A DNA stretch of 64,000 nucleotides from Morchella semilibera (Eukaryota; Ascomycota; Pezizomycetes; Pezizales; Morchellaceae): assembly GCA_009192285.1 (NCBI GenBank), contig WBVU01000004.1, positions 496,001-560,000 on the forward strand. Direction: 5' to 3'. Below, piece after piece: positions 39,358-50,848 of this stretch. The position numbers and the translations under genes are program-made. The stretch's first letter is position 1; every line of letters begins with the position of its first letter. The notes beneath the pieces are model-generated. The model had not been told where the DNA came from. It saw only the letters and a program-made list of their open reading frames with translations, and searched no databases.

Positions 39358-40989
39358 ATGGCTCAAAGACCCCCTCTCACTCTCACCGCCGAGCTCGAGA
39401 AGCTTGAACAGAGCATAACGCTCACCCTCCAAGGCAAGTTACACGCTCTCGTCCCTTACATCCCATTCTAACACTACACCACCCCCCAGAGATCGACCAC
39501 AACTTCAGCAAAACCCACCGCATAGTCACAAACTCCATAATCCCCATCGTCGAGCGCTACGCCAAAGAATCCGCCGCCGTCTGGGAAGGTTCAAAGGTTG
39601 CCCCCACCTCCCCTCCCCTCCCCCACCCCCCACTCTCAAGGGGGAACAATCATTGACCCCCCCCCCCCACAGTTCTGGAAACAATTCTTCGAAGCCTCTG
39701 CCAACGTCGCGCTCTCAAACTACCAAGAGGAGGAGGAGCAACCAACCTACGGCGAGCCCACGAGCATCGCCGAGGGTACTACATACGTGACGCACGACTC
39801 GTCCGCATTCCCGAACTCGTCGCCGGGCAACTACCGTGGCGGGGATGCCGCCGACGAGACCGTGACTACTACCGCGACGGCGGAGGAGCCGCATGTAGAT
39901 AGCGACGACGACGACTACCTCCTCGACGACTCCATGCTCGACTCGCTGAACCTCACTGGCGCAATCACCCACCACTCCACGCCAAAGCCAAAGAAGCCCG
40001 CGCAGAAGCAGCAGCAGAAGCAATGGGCAGATATCGAGTCCCCCTTTGAGACGCTCAAGAAGGAGCTCATCACCACTGACCACACCTACAACTTCCCCTC
40101 GGGTCCTTCCGGCCCCTCCGACGCCCACAATCGCGGCGCCGACTCCGACTCTGACGACTCCCTTCTCCCCCCTTCGACCCCTCCCACCAACCGCAGCCGG
40201 CGACCACCGCCCTCCGCCAACCCACAAACCCCTATCAACACCTCCTCCCCCTTCTTCCCTCCCACTACGCTCGGCCGCAAGACCCCCGGAGACCCCAAGA
40301 CCGACGCCCTCCTCCACCGCGTCCTCGACAAGAACTGGCGCGTCCAAGCCACACCCCTCGGAAAGGCCCCCGCAACCAAATACCGCACCACCACCACCGC
40401 CGCCTCCACGGCCGCAACCCCAAAGAGCACCCGCCGCCTATTTGCCCACCCACTACCCGACGACGACGACGACTCTGACGCATCCCCCGAGAAGCCGCAG
40501 CTACACACCAAGCACCTGTTCTCGCCGTCCCCCGTGCGAGCCGCGCACCTCAACCTCGGCCCCAAGACCCCCAAGGGCAAAGAGCCAGCTGCGGCGGCAG
40601 CAGACCCCTGGGAGAGCCAGGACGACGACAACGATGACGACGACAACATACTCGGCTACAGCCCACCGCAGACGATCCAGTTCTCGTTCCCGCAGCGCAA
40701 GCTTCTGGCGACGCCGGCGCGCGAGGCGTCGCGGCGCATCGTGAAGGACATACTGGTGACGGCGGGGGCCGCGCCGGGAGGGGGCGCGCAGGGGGGTGAT
40801 AGTCTGAGCTTTAGCAGCCCGCCGTTTGTGAGTGGGAGGGGGAGGGGAGGTGGGGGGATAGCGATGAGGATATTTTTTAGTGGCTTGTTCTCGTTTGCTG
40901 CTGTCCGCTTTGTCTCTTGTCTTTGTAGATATGGTACTATTTTCCTTCTCGTTTTTGGCCTTGGGTTTGTTTTGCGCGCGGTAGTCTAG
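39358..40989 (+). CDS. ASK1: DASH complex subunit ASK1
   Basis: Exons 39358-39433, 39490-39596 and 39673-about 40989. The N-terminal ASK1 domain reads LTLTAELEKLEQSITLTLQ-EIDHNFSKTHRIVTNSI and continues IPIVERYAKESAAVWEGSK-FWKQFFEASANVALSNY. The DASH/Dam1 ring couples kinetochores to microtubule plus ends and is essentially fungal. The middle is disordered, acidic and Pro/Thr-rich, with TP and SP sites that suit Ipl1/CDK control in the family. A conserved C-terminal stretch (ATPAREASRRIVKDILVTAG) follows. The first intron is GC-AG (AG|GCAAGT). The last ~50 residues are uncertain: a GTGAGT donor near 40828 may be used, and the open frame beyond it ends in an unlikely hydrophobic tail. Confidence 0.9.
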
Positions 40990-41214
40990 TCACCGGTGAT
41001 AATGATGGGCGCGGTGTTCTTTTTCTCTCTCTCTGTCTTTGGGGCAACGTACATGTATCTCAATAATTCGTGCACCTCTATAGAACTGGGGCCGCTGCGG
41101 CGGTGGTTCGGGCGGGGGGGCTCATAATACAACACAATACACACAGCAATCAAATATCAATATAATACCCGGCGCTCCCCCGCACCCCGGCATCAACAGC
41201 TAGGGACTTAACCC

Positions 41215-41231
41215 CGAGTGATAATTCATGA
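41215..41231 (-). other. Composite intergenic motif, copy 9
   Basis: Minus strand reads TCATGAATTATCACTCG. Confidence 0.7.
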
Positions 41232-41394
41232 TCCGCACCCCGCCAGATGCACGTCTGCCACCGGCCGGTAGGTAGGTACATGTAGTTAGTTTAGGAGCCA
41301 CTGCTGGACGTTACATGTAAGTAGCCCTGACCGTGCTGTCGTGTGTGCGTGTTTGTGTAGTAAACTAACATGTAGGCATCCCTCGTAGTGGACG

Positions 41395-41411
41395 TCATGG
41401 GATATCACTCG
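41395..41411 (+). other. Composite intergenic motif, copy 10
   Basis: Reads TCATGGGATATCACTCG. Together with copy 11 it is part of a longer 19-bp identity (CG plus the motif) on either side of TOP3. Confidence 0.75.
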
Positions 41412-41659
41412 GTGACGAGACATATGCACGAGGATTGATTAATTGATTCTTCATACTATATGCACGAGGAGAGAGAGGCATGTCGAAGTGGGTATTCTAT
41501 TCTACTCTACCCTTATACGCCTTTGTCATGTAGTAGTATCAGTAGCAGTATCAGTGATAGTAGAGTAGTAGTAGTAGTCTATTCTTATTTCCATCTCTAC
41601 AAACACAAATCTAGGCCATTCTATCCAACCGGCCGGCGATATCCCCCCCGCAAGTCCTC

Positions 41660-44358
41660 CTACGCGGGTCCTAAATACCTTTTCGCGCTCTAGCCACCAC
41701 ATGCGTTAGCAATCCACCATACCCACACCACACAACTCCCTCTCCCCGCCTGAAAATACATATGGAAAAACTCACCTCCTGCAAAACCCCCACCTGTCTG
41801 TTTGCCTTTACAAACATCTCACGATACTGCTCCAGGCTGCTCTGCACCATATCCCCCCTGGTCATGGTGCCGCCGCAAACCCTCACCATCATCTGCTCCA
41901 TCTCCTTGCGCAGGAACGGCTTGCTCAGGCTGTTGTCGAACCCAATCTTGTCGTACCCCTCTACCAGCGCGATGCCAAGATTGCTCGGTATGAACTCTAG
42001 CATCCCGCCTCTTCCGCCGCCGCCTGCTGCCGCTCCGCCTCTTCCGCCTCTTCCGCCTCTCCCGCCTCGGCCTCGACCGCGCCCCCCGCGCCCCCCTCGT
42101 CCAGCTGGTGCAGCGTCTTCAGCATCTTCGCCGAAGCCGCCGGCGCGCCCCTTGGGCTGCGCAAAGACGTACATGCGCTCCGTGATCTTTGAGATATGGT
42201 CCGCCATTGTCGCATCCGTGCCAATCCCGTTCGCGTCCATGAGCGCAATCAGCTCGGGCTCTGTCAGGTAAGAAGGCGGGCTCGTCTTCCCCTCCGTGAT
42301 GTTGGCCTCCGTCGGCACGAACCTCTCGCCGACGGTGAAGCTCGGCAGCATCTGCGACGACTCCCACTTGTCGTACACATACACGTCTAGGTAGTTGCGC
42401 TCGAGCACGACCAGGCCCGACGTGTGGAACCCCTCCGGGTCCGCGCCGCCGTAGGCGATGGTGACGGTTGTGGACTGGCCCAGGGCGTCGGCGGAGCAGC
42501 AGGCGAGGAAGCGCCGGACGACGAATTCGTAGACCCTGCGCTCGTCCGGTGAGGAGAGGGCGTGCGGGGCGACAAAGACGACGGGGTGGATTGGGGGGTG
42601 GGCTTTGTCGTTGTTTTTGCCGTTGCGAGGGGAGGAGAAGCCACCGTCGAGGAGGCTGCACATGGTCAGTGATCAATATCCCGGAATATTTTGGGAGGGG
42701 GGAAAGCTTGATCATTACCCTTGAGCATACTGCCCCCAGTTTTCACTCTGTGTCTGTTTCTCCACGAGGGCACGCAGGTCTATCGCTTTGTCGAACTGGT
42801 CCGTCTCTGTCCTTGGATAGCTGATAAAGCCGGAGATATACAGCTTCTCTGCAATCTACACCTCGCTCACAGTCAGTCATCCCACTCACTCACTCACTCA
42901 CACACACTACCCCCCTAGCACCAATAACACCTACCGTCATCATAACCTGCGATGAAAGCCCCAGCAGACTACTCCCCAGCTTCTGTAGTTCCACCGTCGT
43001 CAGCGGCAGCGGCTTCCTATCAACACGCAATCAATCCTCTTGTCAACACCGCGTCCAGCCTCTCAACTCAAAGGACAGAGAATATGAATATAATATTACC
43101 ATCTACGAGTCGGCTTCGTCACTACACTGGTGACGGTGGCATATTTGGCCAGCAGACAGCGCTCAAATAGGATAACGGTGCTCATGCGGTCAAAGAGGTG
43201 GTTTCGGTCCCAATTGAAGGTGACATGGATATCGTCCCGCTTGTGCACGACCTTGATGCTCCAGAATGGTTCCGCGACGAAGTTCTTGACCCTATTATAC
43301 CGGTCCACCACGAACCCCAACGTCGGGAACTGGCAAGACCCTACCCTTTCCACCCTCCATCAGCACTCAAACTCGCAACCCCATCCTCCCCCCCCTTGTC
43401 CTGCCCCTCGTCCTCCTCACCACGACAGCCTGCCACAAACCGCAACCACAACTCACCATAGCTTACAATCTGATTCTGGTCGTTCCCCAATATCGACTTC
43501 AGCGCCAGCGTCTGCCACCTCGTGAAGGCCGCCCCAATCCTCAGATCCAGCTCAATCCTGGCCGACACCGCCGCCGCCTGCCTCTCGTCGAGCTCTGCCG
43601 GGTTCTGCGCGGCGCGCAGTATGTGCGCCCTCTCAATGTTTGAGAACCGTGCTCTCTTGACTACTATGCGCGGGTTCGCCTTGAGCGCGAGGTCACGCAC
43701 CTCCGTGCCGATGTACTCGCCCTCACGGTCGCAATCCGTCCAGATGAAGAGCACGCTGGCGCCACGTGCCTCGCGGCTGATGTTGGCCGCCACGTCTTTC
43801 ATTTTGTCCTTTGGGGGGGGAGGATGTGTTAGGTATGGGTACTGCAGTGGGGGGGGGGGGGGTGGGTACATACGCCAATGACCTGGACGGTATGGGCATC
43901 AAAGAGAGAGCCGGGAGCGCAGGCATTCCATTTTCGGTGCGTGTCGTCAAAGTCCCACTCGACGGTGTGTCCCAGGACCGAGGTCATTGTGGCGGCGCAC
44001 TCGCCCCAGGGCGCAGCAAAGCGGTAGGTGAAGTCGTAGTTCTTGATGTATTTGTTCTGGCTGTTTCTGACCTGCCTCCCTCCTCCTCTCCCGTCGTAAT
44101 TAATCCAAATGCACCCTCCTAACCACAAAAAATCAGACGGTCCAGAGAGAACAAGTAACTTACAGTAGTCCGTCCACCACTCAAGTGCTGCGAGACCGCC
44201 TTTGCAATTGACGGCTTCTCCGCAACACAAAGGACCTTACCACCAGGCATCATGCGTGTCGTCGTCGTTGAGGATATCGATTTTGTGACCGCGGAGGAGG
44301 AGGAGGAGGAGTAGTATCTCTTTGAGATGTGGTGGAGGTAGGGCAGGTACAGGTACAT
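41660..44358 (-). CDS. TOP3: DNA topoisomerase III (type IA)
   Basis: Eight exons: 44358 (or 44253)-44164, 44071-43874, 43808-43457, 43340-43100, 43016-42935, 42855-42719, 42655-41776 and 41689-41660. From the MMPGGKVLCVAEKPSIA start the protein is 669 residues. The TOPRIM DCDREGE gives the metal site (about D121, D123, E125) and FISYPRTET gives the active-site Tyr334. TOP3 works with a RecQ helicase and RMI1 to dissolve recombination intermediates. An Arg/Gly-rich insert ([10 protein letters not shown] type, about 30 residues) sits between ERMYVFAQPKG and MLEFIPSNLG. An upstream in-frame ATG adds 35 residues (MYLYLPYLHHISKRYYSSSS...) without acids, which resembles a mitochondrial presequence. 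The last exon is 30 nt and encodes SAKRYLGPA. Confidence 0.93.
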
Positions 44359-44582
44359 GGGGGGTGTGGGAGAGGGGCGCTACTGTTGTCTATTATGATG
44401 CAGTTGTATATATATATACCTACATGTAGTATATGAGGTTATATGAAGTGTGGTGGGATAGAGATACTATATATACAGAAGACAGAAAGAAGAATTAAGA
44501 GGGCGGGGGGGGAGGGGGAGATGAGATGAGATGTGAACGACGTTGATGCTTAGCGTTGTCTCGTGCACGTGCGTGTGTGGCG

Positions 44583-44599
44583 TCATGGGATATCACTCG
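44583..44599 (+). other. Composite intergenic motif, copy 11
   Basis: Reads TCATGGGATATCACTCG, identical to copy 10, 225 bp upstream of the outer TOP3 ATG. Confidence 0.75.
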
Positions 44600-45506
44600 T
44601 CGTTTGTAGTCGATTCATTAATTGTAGATTATTGATTGGTTTGTTGGTTGAGGGGGAGGGCCCTTAACTCTTAACTATAGTAGATGTGACTGAACAATTA
44701 TTTGAAGGAACCGTCGTTCAATTAGAGGTAGATAAATATACATATCAATAAATCCATAAGCATAAGTTAAGTCTTCACATTAGCCTTCCTAGCCAGTCCC
44801 TCTTAGGGGAACTCGAGTCCTGGCCCCCGGTATATAAATTCATCAACTACCTTTGTGGTGGAAGATACATGTAATAACCTTACCATGCAACTGTCTAATA
44901 CATGTTTGTTCTCTGTTTCCGGCACTTGATTGGCCAAGAGTGATAAACCTAACCCACCATGGTAACCAAATTTACCGGTACCCAGGACAGAATCTGGTAG
45001 AACAATTGCAAAAATGGGTCTTGTGTGACCCCATAGTCCTATTATATTAGCCCTTAAAGGAAAAGGAAAAGGAAAAGGAAAAAAAAAAAAGTTAACCCAC
45101 CCCCATGCGCGGCTGGGGAACCTCTCCTCCACGACCACCCCATTTCCATCCCAACCACTAACCCACAGCCTCTCAACGCATGGCGGTGGCCACCTTCTTT
45201 GCTCCTTTAAAACCAACAACCCCTAACCCACAACCCCTAACCCTCACAACGCATGATGGCAGCAACCCCCTCCGATACGTAAAGTGAATCTTTTTTTTTT
45301 AACTAGAAAAAGCAAACAGAAGGAAAAAAACGAAGAAAAAGAAAGGTATATAACGAGCGGCGTTGGAGGGCATTAGTAGTGTGCATAAGATTAGAAAAGG
45401 CCGCGTTTCCTTTCTGTAAACTGCAAGAGTCCTCACCCTTTTAAACCTGATTTGCATCTAGGGGAAAAAAACGGATCCAATCTGGCCCCGAGAATTTTAT
45501 CTCTTA

Positions 45507-45639
45507 AGCTGTCGGTACTGGACCCCCTATGGAAGATCAGTTATTTGATAAGATACAAGTAGATAACAAGATCTGCTAGCAAGTGCCATCAACCTATGCT
45601 TTTCTTTTTTGGCTGGGGGGTCAGCATTTACTGACAGCT
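45507..45639. mobile_element. MITE copy A, 133 bp, TA-flanked
   Basis: Ends are AGCTGTCGGTA and the inverted TACTGACAGCT, with TA on both sides. The interior (GATCAGTTATTT ... GCTAGCAA ... GCTTTTC ... GCTGGGG) aligns at roughly 75% by eye with the copy at 63590. No coding capacity. Confidence 0.75.
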
Positions 45640-45699
45640 TACGGGATAAATGTATGTACAAACGGGGGTCAAAAAGTCAAGCCCAGGGGAGCCTAGGGG

Positions 45700-45816
45700 G
45701 GGATGAACTCCCATCCAAGTTTTAACTCATCACCTCTCGATGAAGGATGTCCAAACTCTCGGTGCTGGGCCAGCAGTCGAAGCGCTATGCCCACTCGACC
45801 ACTGGAATCCCCGGCA
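45700..45816 (-). repeat. tRNA-like or SINE-head fragment
   Basis: On the minus strand the sequence GGGGATTCCAGTGGTCGAGTGG followed by GCATAGCGC resembles the acceptor, D-arm and A-box of a Ser/Leu-type tRNA. The expected B-box GGTTCGANNCC is missing. It is not a working tRNA gene. It may be a decayed tRNA or the head of a tRNA-derived SINE. Confidence 0.35.
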
Positions 45817-46075
45817 GCTAGTATTATGTATCTACTGCTACTCAACATAAACCAACCCAACAACAATACCTACCTTTAATATACGTTGACCCTCTTCTTC
45901 TATTCCAAAGCGTAAACTTAAAGCTACAGCCTCTCCCGCCACTATCACAGTTTTCTACCGTTTGCTGTGGGCGTGTTATGGGCTTCTGGGGCCCGCGCCC
46001 CAACAATAAGAAGAGAGCCTAATTACTCACTATCGATCATTCACCAGTTGTTAGAGTAGGAGTACGACACATGGA

Positions 46076-46092
46076 TCACGATGTATCACTCG
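46076..46092 (+). other. Composite intergenic motif, copy 12
   Basis: Reads TCACGATGTATCACTCG, about 440 bp downstream of MITE A. Confidence 0.7.
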
Positions 46093-46686
46093 CTTGCTAG
46101 TGGACAATCGTAACCTTTTGATGTCCCTAGAGGAATCTAATAAGGGGATACAAGTAAGCATAAACTACGGGGTGAAAAAAGGGCACGCCTTGATCAATGT
46201 TTGGCAGTAGTGCCTTAATACAATGCGACTGCTTCATGCAACAGAACTCAAAATGATAGATCAAAATACGAAAGAACCCTAGACCTCCCTCCTCGATTCT
46301 TGAAAAACATATCATATCTTTTTTCATAATCGGCATAGCGCAGCTAGGTATAACCTCCTCAAAATTCCTACTTCCTACCCCCCCCCCCTCAAACCGCCCC
46401 AGACATTAATCGCCCCTACCTTCGCTCCCCAAAAAGAAACAAGATAGAAAAAAGAAAGAGAAATATTCCATTCCCATGCGATCGCGATAAAAGTCAACAA
46501 AGAATTTTTTTTTATGAGGATGTAGGGAAACAAACAAAAAGAACGCCCTTTGTCCGCTCACACATACATAACCAATAAAACGACCAGAGGGGGGAAAAAG
46601 TTACAAGAAGGTATATAAAAGCAAATGATTGAAATTTAGGACGCCAAATAGGCCGATAAGCCCCCAGTCATTACAAAAAAAAAAAA

Positions 46687-49600
46687 TCAAAAGATAACCT
46701 CATTATGGTCAATGAGAAACTGGATGGCGTTATTCTTCGCGTGCATGTCGGAAATCTCACGCTCGTCGGTGGTGTGCCGCAATAACGTTGGTGCGAAAAC
46801 GACTGCCAGATTTCTAGTTGTCATAAGATTCTCCTTCTCCCTTGCGGCGACCCTGGATGATGTCATTAAGCTTCAAATGGCCAGTAGTAAATGCAAAAAG
46901 CTGTATGGTCTTACCTCGCCAAGTGGAACACTAAAAACTGTAAACAGTCTTTGTAAATAGAAGGAAGTTCATCAATCAAATCTTTTATAATTTCTATTCG
47001 CTTTTCATCTTCGGGTTCATCTGTGGAGAAGTCAGCAACAATCGATCCGGGGTTTTAGTAAGGGCATACTTGTTGTATCAACGAAACGTTCGTAGATCTC
47101 ATAAGTAAGGAGAGGGTTTGGCAAGTTCCGGAAATATTGCTTAAGCACGCTTGTTACACCGCAGATGTCAACACTGCTATCGAAGTGTGGATCTTCACCC
47201 CTTTCAAAGGCATCCTGAATCTGTCGCATTTGCGAGGCACCTCCAGACTTCCTGTAAATCCCTACAAAGTCCATTCCTCGAATTTCAACCTCCTGGATGC
47301 ATTTTTGAACAACATTAGGTATCCGATTACCCTCGTACTCGGCTCGTTGCTCGAGTTCGGTACCAAAAAGTCCAACTGTGACTGTTAGGGAAATGGAAAG
47401 CGGATAATTAACAAGAATTTAGGAATACGTACGGACGCCATTGTCACCAAGAGCATTAGTGGATCCAGACCCGCCTAAAGCGATTGTGCCACTCTTGTTA
47501 TTCTTCGCCCAGCCTTTTCGTGCGCCGAAAATCTTGGCACCGGGCGCATCTGGAGCTACAGATGTGACCTTCGGTAAATCAGTAGAGTTAGTATATTCGT
47601 CTAATTGATAATGTTCCGTTTTTTCTCGGGGCACAAAACCTTATTGAATCCTTTCCCAGCCCCCTTCATGATTGAAGCGCTCCCCTTCTTCCAGAAGGTC
47701 TTCTTCGGCTGTGCACCATTTTTCAACGTAGTAACCTTCTGAGCTACAAGAACCTCGGCGCCATCATTGGCATGAAGTTGCGATTGTGAAGATTGTAATT
47801 GCTGGGTTGGTTGTTGCTGTAGCGCCTGCTGCTGGTAGTCCTGAGCAGAGATGGGGATTGAGATGCTAGACATTGACATTGATGCTGAGGGTGTGTTGGC
47901 GGTCGGTGGCCGTTTTTCATCTGATGAACCCTTCATGTTTCTAAAATATCCATGGGATTTCCAGTAAAAATTCCCAAACCATTCACTGGTGTTTTATTAG
48001 CCTTAAACTGACCTTGAATCCGTCTTGTAAGTTCATTATTAAGATCGGCTAGCTGCGCATTCTTTAAGTTAAGTTGTTCGGTATCCTGTATTGTCTGTTC
48101 GCGGGTATGAGCGAACATATTGACCTCTTCAACTAATTGATCTCTTTGGGTTACAAGGCGTTGGATTTCTGTTTTCAGGGTTGCCTTTAAGTCTTCTAAC
48201 TCCCGTGTTACACCACGAATAAGATCAGACTTCAGTTCTTCCACATTAAGTGGTTGCCTGTACATGTTTAGTAAACATCCGTCTGTTGGGGGGGGGGGGG
48301 GATTTCAAAGGATACTGACCCATCCTTAGCAGCATCAACCCTCTCTTTGATTACCATAAGTTCACGCAAAAAGGCTTCTCTTTCGGTTTCAAGCAAAGCA
48401 ACCGTGTTCCTCTTTTCAGTGATATTAGAATCCAGGGCCTTTGCAGTTCCCGCTTGCTACATAACGGTTATTAGTAGGCTTTAGGATGCTTCTCAGAGAG
48501 TTAACTTACAGTCAATTTAGCCTCAAGCTCGGCAACCCTTAGCATCGCGCGCCGAAGTTCTTGTTTTAGAATGATATTCTCCTCCTTGGTATCCAGCGAC
48601 AAAACCGGGCTGATATCTGTACTGTATGGAATGTATCCTGGATGGCCGGCACTTGGTGATCTTGGCCATTTTGGCGACGAGCTAGTTCTAGCCGCCAAAT
48701 CACTAAAACTCCGCCCGTGTCTGACGGCATTCGATACTCTTCGAAGAATCGAGGCTTGGTCACCTACACCAAAGACCCTTGCGATATCTTCATCCAGACT
48801 CAAATCACTTACTGGGGATTTGAAGGGATGTGGCAAGATTGTTGATGAAAGATCATAGTTTGTCATTAAATTTAGATTGTCACTGCGAGTAGTAGTAGCA
48901 TGCGCAGTTGAAGGGCGAGGATGAGATATGGGTTTTGCCAGAAAGGAAGGTAATTGTTGGCTCGAAGAAGATAAAGGAGTGTCCTGGTAATTCACACTGG
49001 GAACAATGGCCCCAGTATTAATCTTGATACCAGGTGGCCTAGATTCGCTAGCTCCTTGAACATTATTAGAGATTGTAACCTCCGGTGATTCGGCAGCAGT
49101 TATGGCAGATGCATTAGAACCTGATGTGCCGTGGGATCGCTGAGAGCGGCCCGATGAAGAGTTTGAATGGATAGGCGACTCGAATGATTTCTTGTGCACG
49201 GATGCCGGAGATGTCACAGGTGGCTTGTATGAGTCTGCTCTAGGTGGTATTTCTGGGTGTGCTGCTGGCGGCGACACATCCAAGTCCAGTGGAGAAAATG
49301 AAATTGAGATCTCATGGGAAAGATCATCCTCTACAGACCTGATGGTTCCCACCGACTTCTTTCTCTCATTTGGCACCTCCCCAAGCCTGAAATCCTCTCG
49401 TTTCTCTGGGGAATTTTGATGTTGAGAAATCATGGATTTTTGTGACGGCACCTTAGTAACCTCATTTTCTTTCGGGTAATACGCGGATGGATTATAAGCC
49501 TCACTCGAAAGGTATTCCTTTTCTAATCTCTCCCGACCGGAATCATGCGATCTTCTACCCACATCTTGCCCATCTCCGCCGCCTGGGTATTGGCGAGATC

Positions 49601-50775
49601 CAGCTTGGGCCGGAGCGTATGGGCGCCTTACTTTATCGCCATCCAAGTGAATTGATGGTTCGGATATATTGCGTTCAAAGGAAGGACGGGCGTTTGCCAG
49701 ATGATTTCGCCCTTGGTCTCGGCCGTGAAGATCCTGATAGATATTATATGAGGATGACCGATTTGGTCTGTAAGTTGTGCTAGGGAGAGGATCCGGAGCA
49801 GGTGGAGAAGGGTCTAGAACAACTGGGATGAATGAATATGGATCATACGACCCATTGTTCGTTGAGTTATCCGCCGAGTGTTCAGAGACTTGGGAGTTTT
49901 GTGAATATCGTTTATATGAGCGAGGGGTGGTACGAAGATGATTTTCTGCACAAAGTTAGAAATAAAGCTTTGTATAAATTTGCCGGACCTATCATTGTAC
50001 CTGGGGGAATAAACCCTAGCGGTGATAGCTGATCAGGTGTGTGGCCTGATCTTGAAGTTACAGTTCTGTTATTTGGCGGCCGTGGCCGCGGGGACAGTTC
50101 CGTTGGAGTTACATGGCCATCTGAAGGAGAATCATCTTCCACTGGTAAAGAAGGAAGAGACTTGTCTAACGAAAGCATTGGCGATGCCGAATTACTCCCT
50201 AGTGTTGGAGTCTTTGCCGCTTTGTTGCGTTTCCGTCGCCGGGCCATGATAGTTTCATGACAGCTCATACAGAATATCCCCTGCGAAGTTCTAGCATATT
50301 TGAGATTCTCAATCTTCCGCTTACAGTTCCGACATCTGAAACACCCTGCGCAAAATGCCTGGTCCCCCGTAAGAATTGCGAGGTCCTCGATTTTGTTCTG
50401 GCAAGCTGCACAACTGTATGTGCAGTTGTTACAAATCAGGGAGCCGTCACCCAGCAACAGCAAGTTAGCATCCGAGTCCAGTAACATGTCGCACTTATTG
50501 CACCGGAAGCAATCGATATGCCATCTGTTCCCCGCTGCGGTACTGTTAGCTAGAGATTACAGAGCCATGGTTGCAGAAGCCCTGGACCGATCAAATATAC
50601 TTACATAGCTCGAAAGCTTTCCCCTCTTCTAGTATCTATTCGCCAGTTAGCAAGGAACGTTTCCAACATAGCAGTAGGTGTTCCGTACATGTCCACATCC
50701 TTTACATGGAAAACAAGAATCTTCATCCTCGGTGACTGGTGATTCGGGTTCATGATCGTGATCTGGGGATTCCAT
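46687..50775 (-). CDS. LIM-LIM-RhoGAP protein (Rga1/RgaA family), one frameshift
   Basis: Ten exons: 50775-50689, 50635-50605, 50534-50001, 49945-48510, 48456-48320, 48257-47640, 47568-47433, 47381-47070, 47020-46915, 46852-46687. Two LIM domains open the protein (CFPCKGCGH, HIDCFRCNKCD, CNNC; then CAAC, CFRCRNC, CMSCH). A long Ser/Pro-rich linker and coiled coils (KSDLIRGVTRELEDLKATLK) follow. The C-terminal RhoGAP domain has the arginine finger in GIYRKSGG and NLAVVFAPTLLRH. Such proteins stimulate GTP hydrolysis by Cdc42/Rho at growth sites. Exon 6 shifts frame near 47936: ...NPMDILE is followed by MKGSSDEKRPPTANTPS one frame over. One extra A in GAAAC restores a single 1187-residue frame, so this is either an assembly indel or a real break. 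Confidence 0.9.
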
Positions 50776-50807
50776 AACTGCAACGAATTGTACGTCCTCC
50801 TAGTGTA

Positions 50808-50848
50808 CCACAGTCGTTAAATCGCGGACCACAGTCGTTAAATCGCGG
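50808..50848 (+). repeat. 21-bp tandem duplication
   Basis: CCACAGTCGTTAAATCGCGG(A) is repeated twice head to tail, about 33 bp upstream of the LIM-RhoGAP ATG. It may be a duplicated regulatory site. Confidence 0.65.

Larger units (their letters stand above)
40990..41659. other. Gap between convergent ASK1 and TOP3 3' ends
   Basis: No gene. It contains two composite motif copies in opposite orientation (41215, 41395), three TACATGTA palindromes (about 41051, 41277, 41312) and a TAGTAG microsatellite near 41530-41580. Confidence 0.5.
44359..46686. other. 2.3-kb gene-free region
   Basis: Contains the TOP3 promoter, two composite motif copies (44583, 46076), MITE copy A (45507), a tRNA-like segment (about 45700-45816), AAAGG-type repeats near 45056 and telomere-like CCCTAACC fragments near 45220. 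No gene was found. Confidence 0.5.

Noticed and set aside
42887-42906. CACTCACTCACTC stretch as a motif cluster
   Set aside because: A microsatellite inside a TOP3 intron; lacks the ATCACTCG core.
45209-45245. CCCTAACC-like strings as an interstitial telomere
   Set aside because: Only a few irregular units amid CAACCCC repeats, not a TTAGGG array.
49491-49507. TCACTCG inside the LIM-RhoGAP coding region
   Set aside because: No TCAY at the required spacing; coding sequence explains it.
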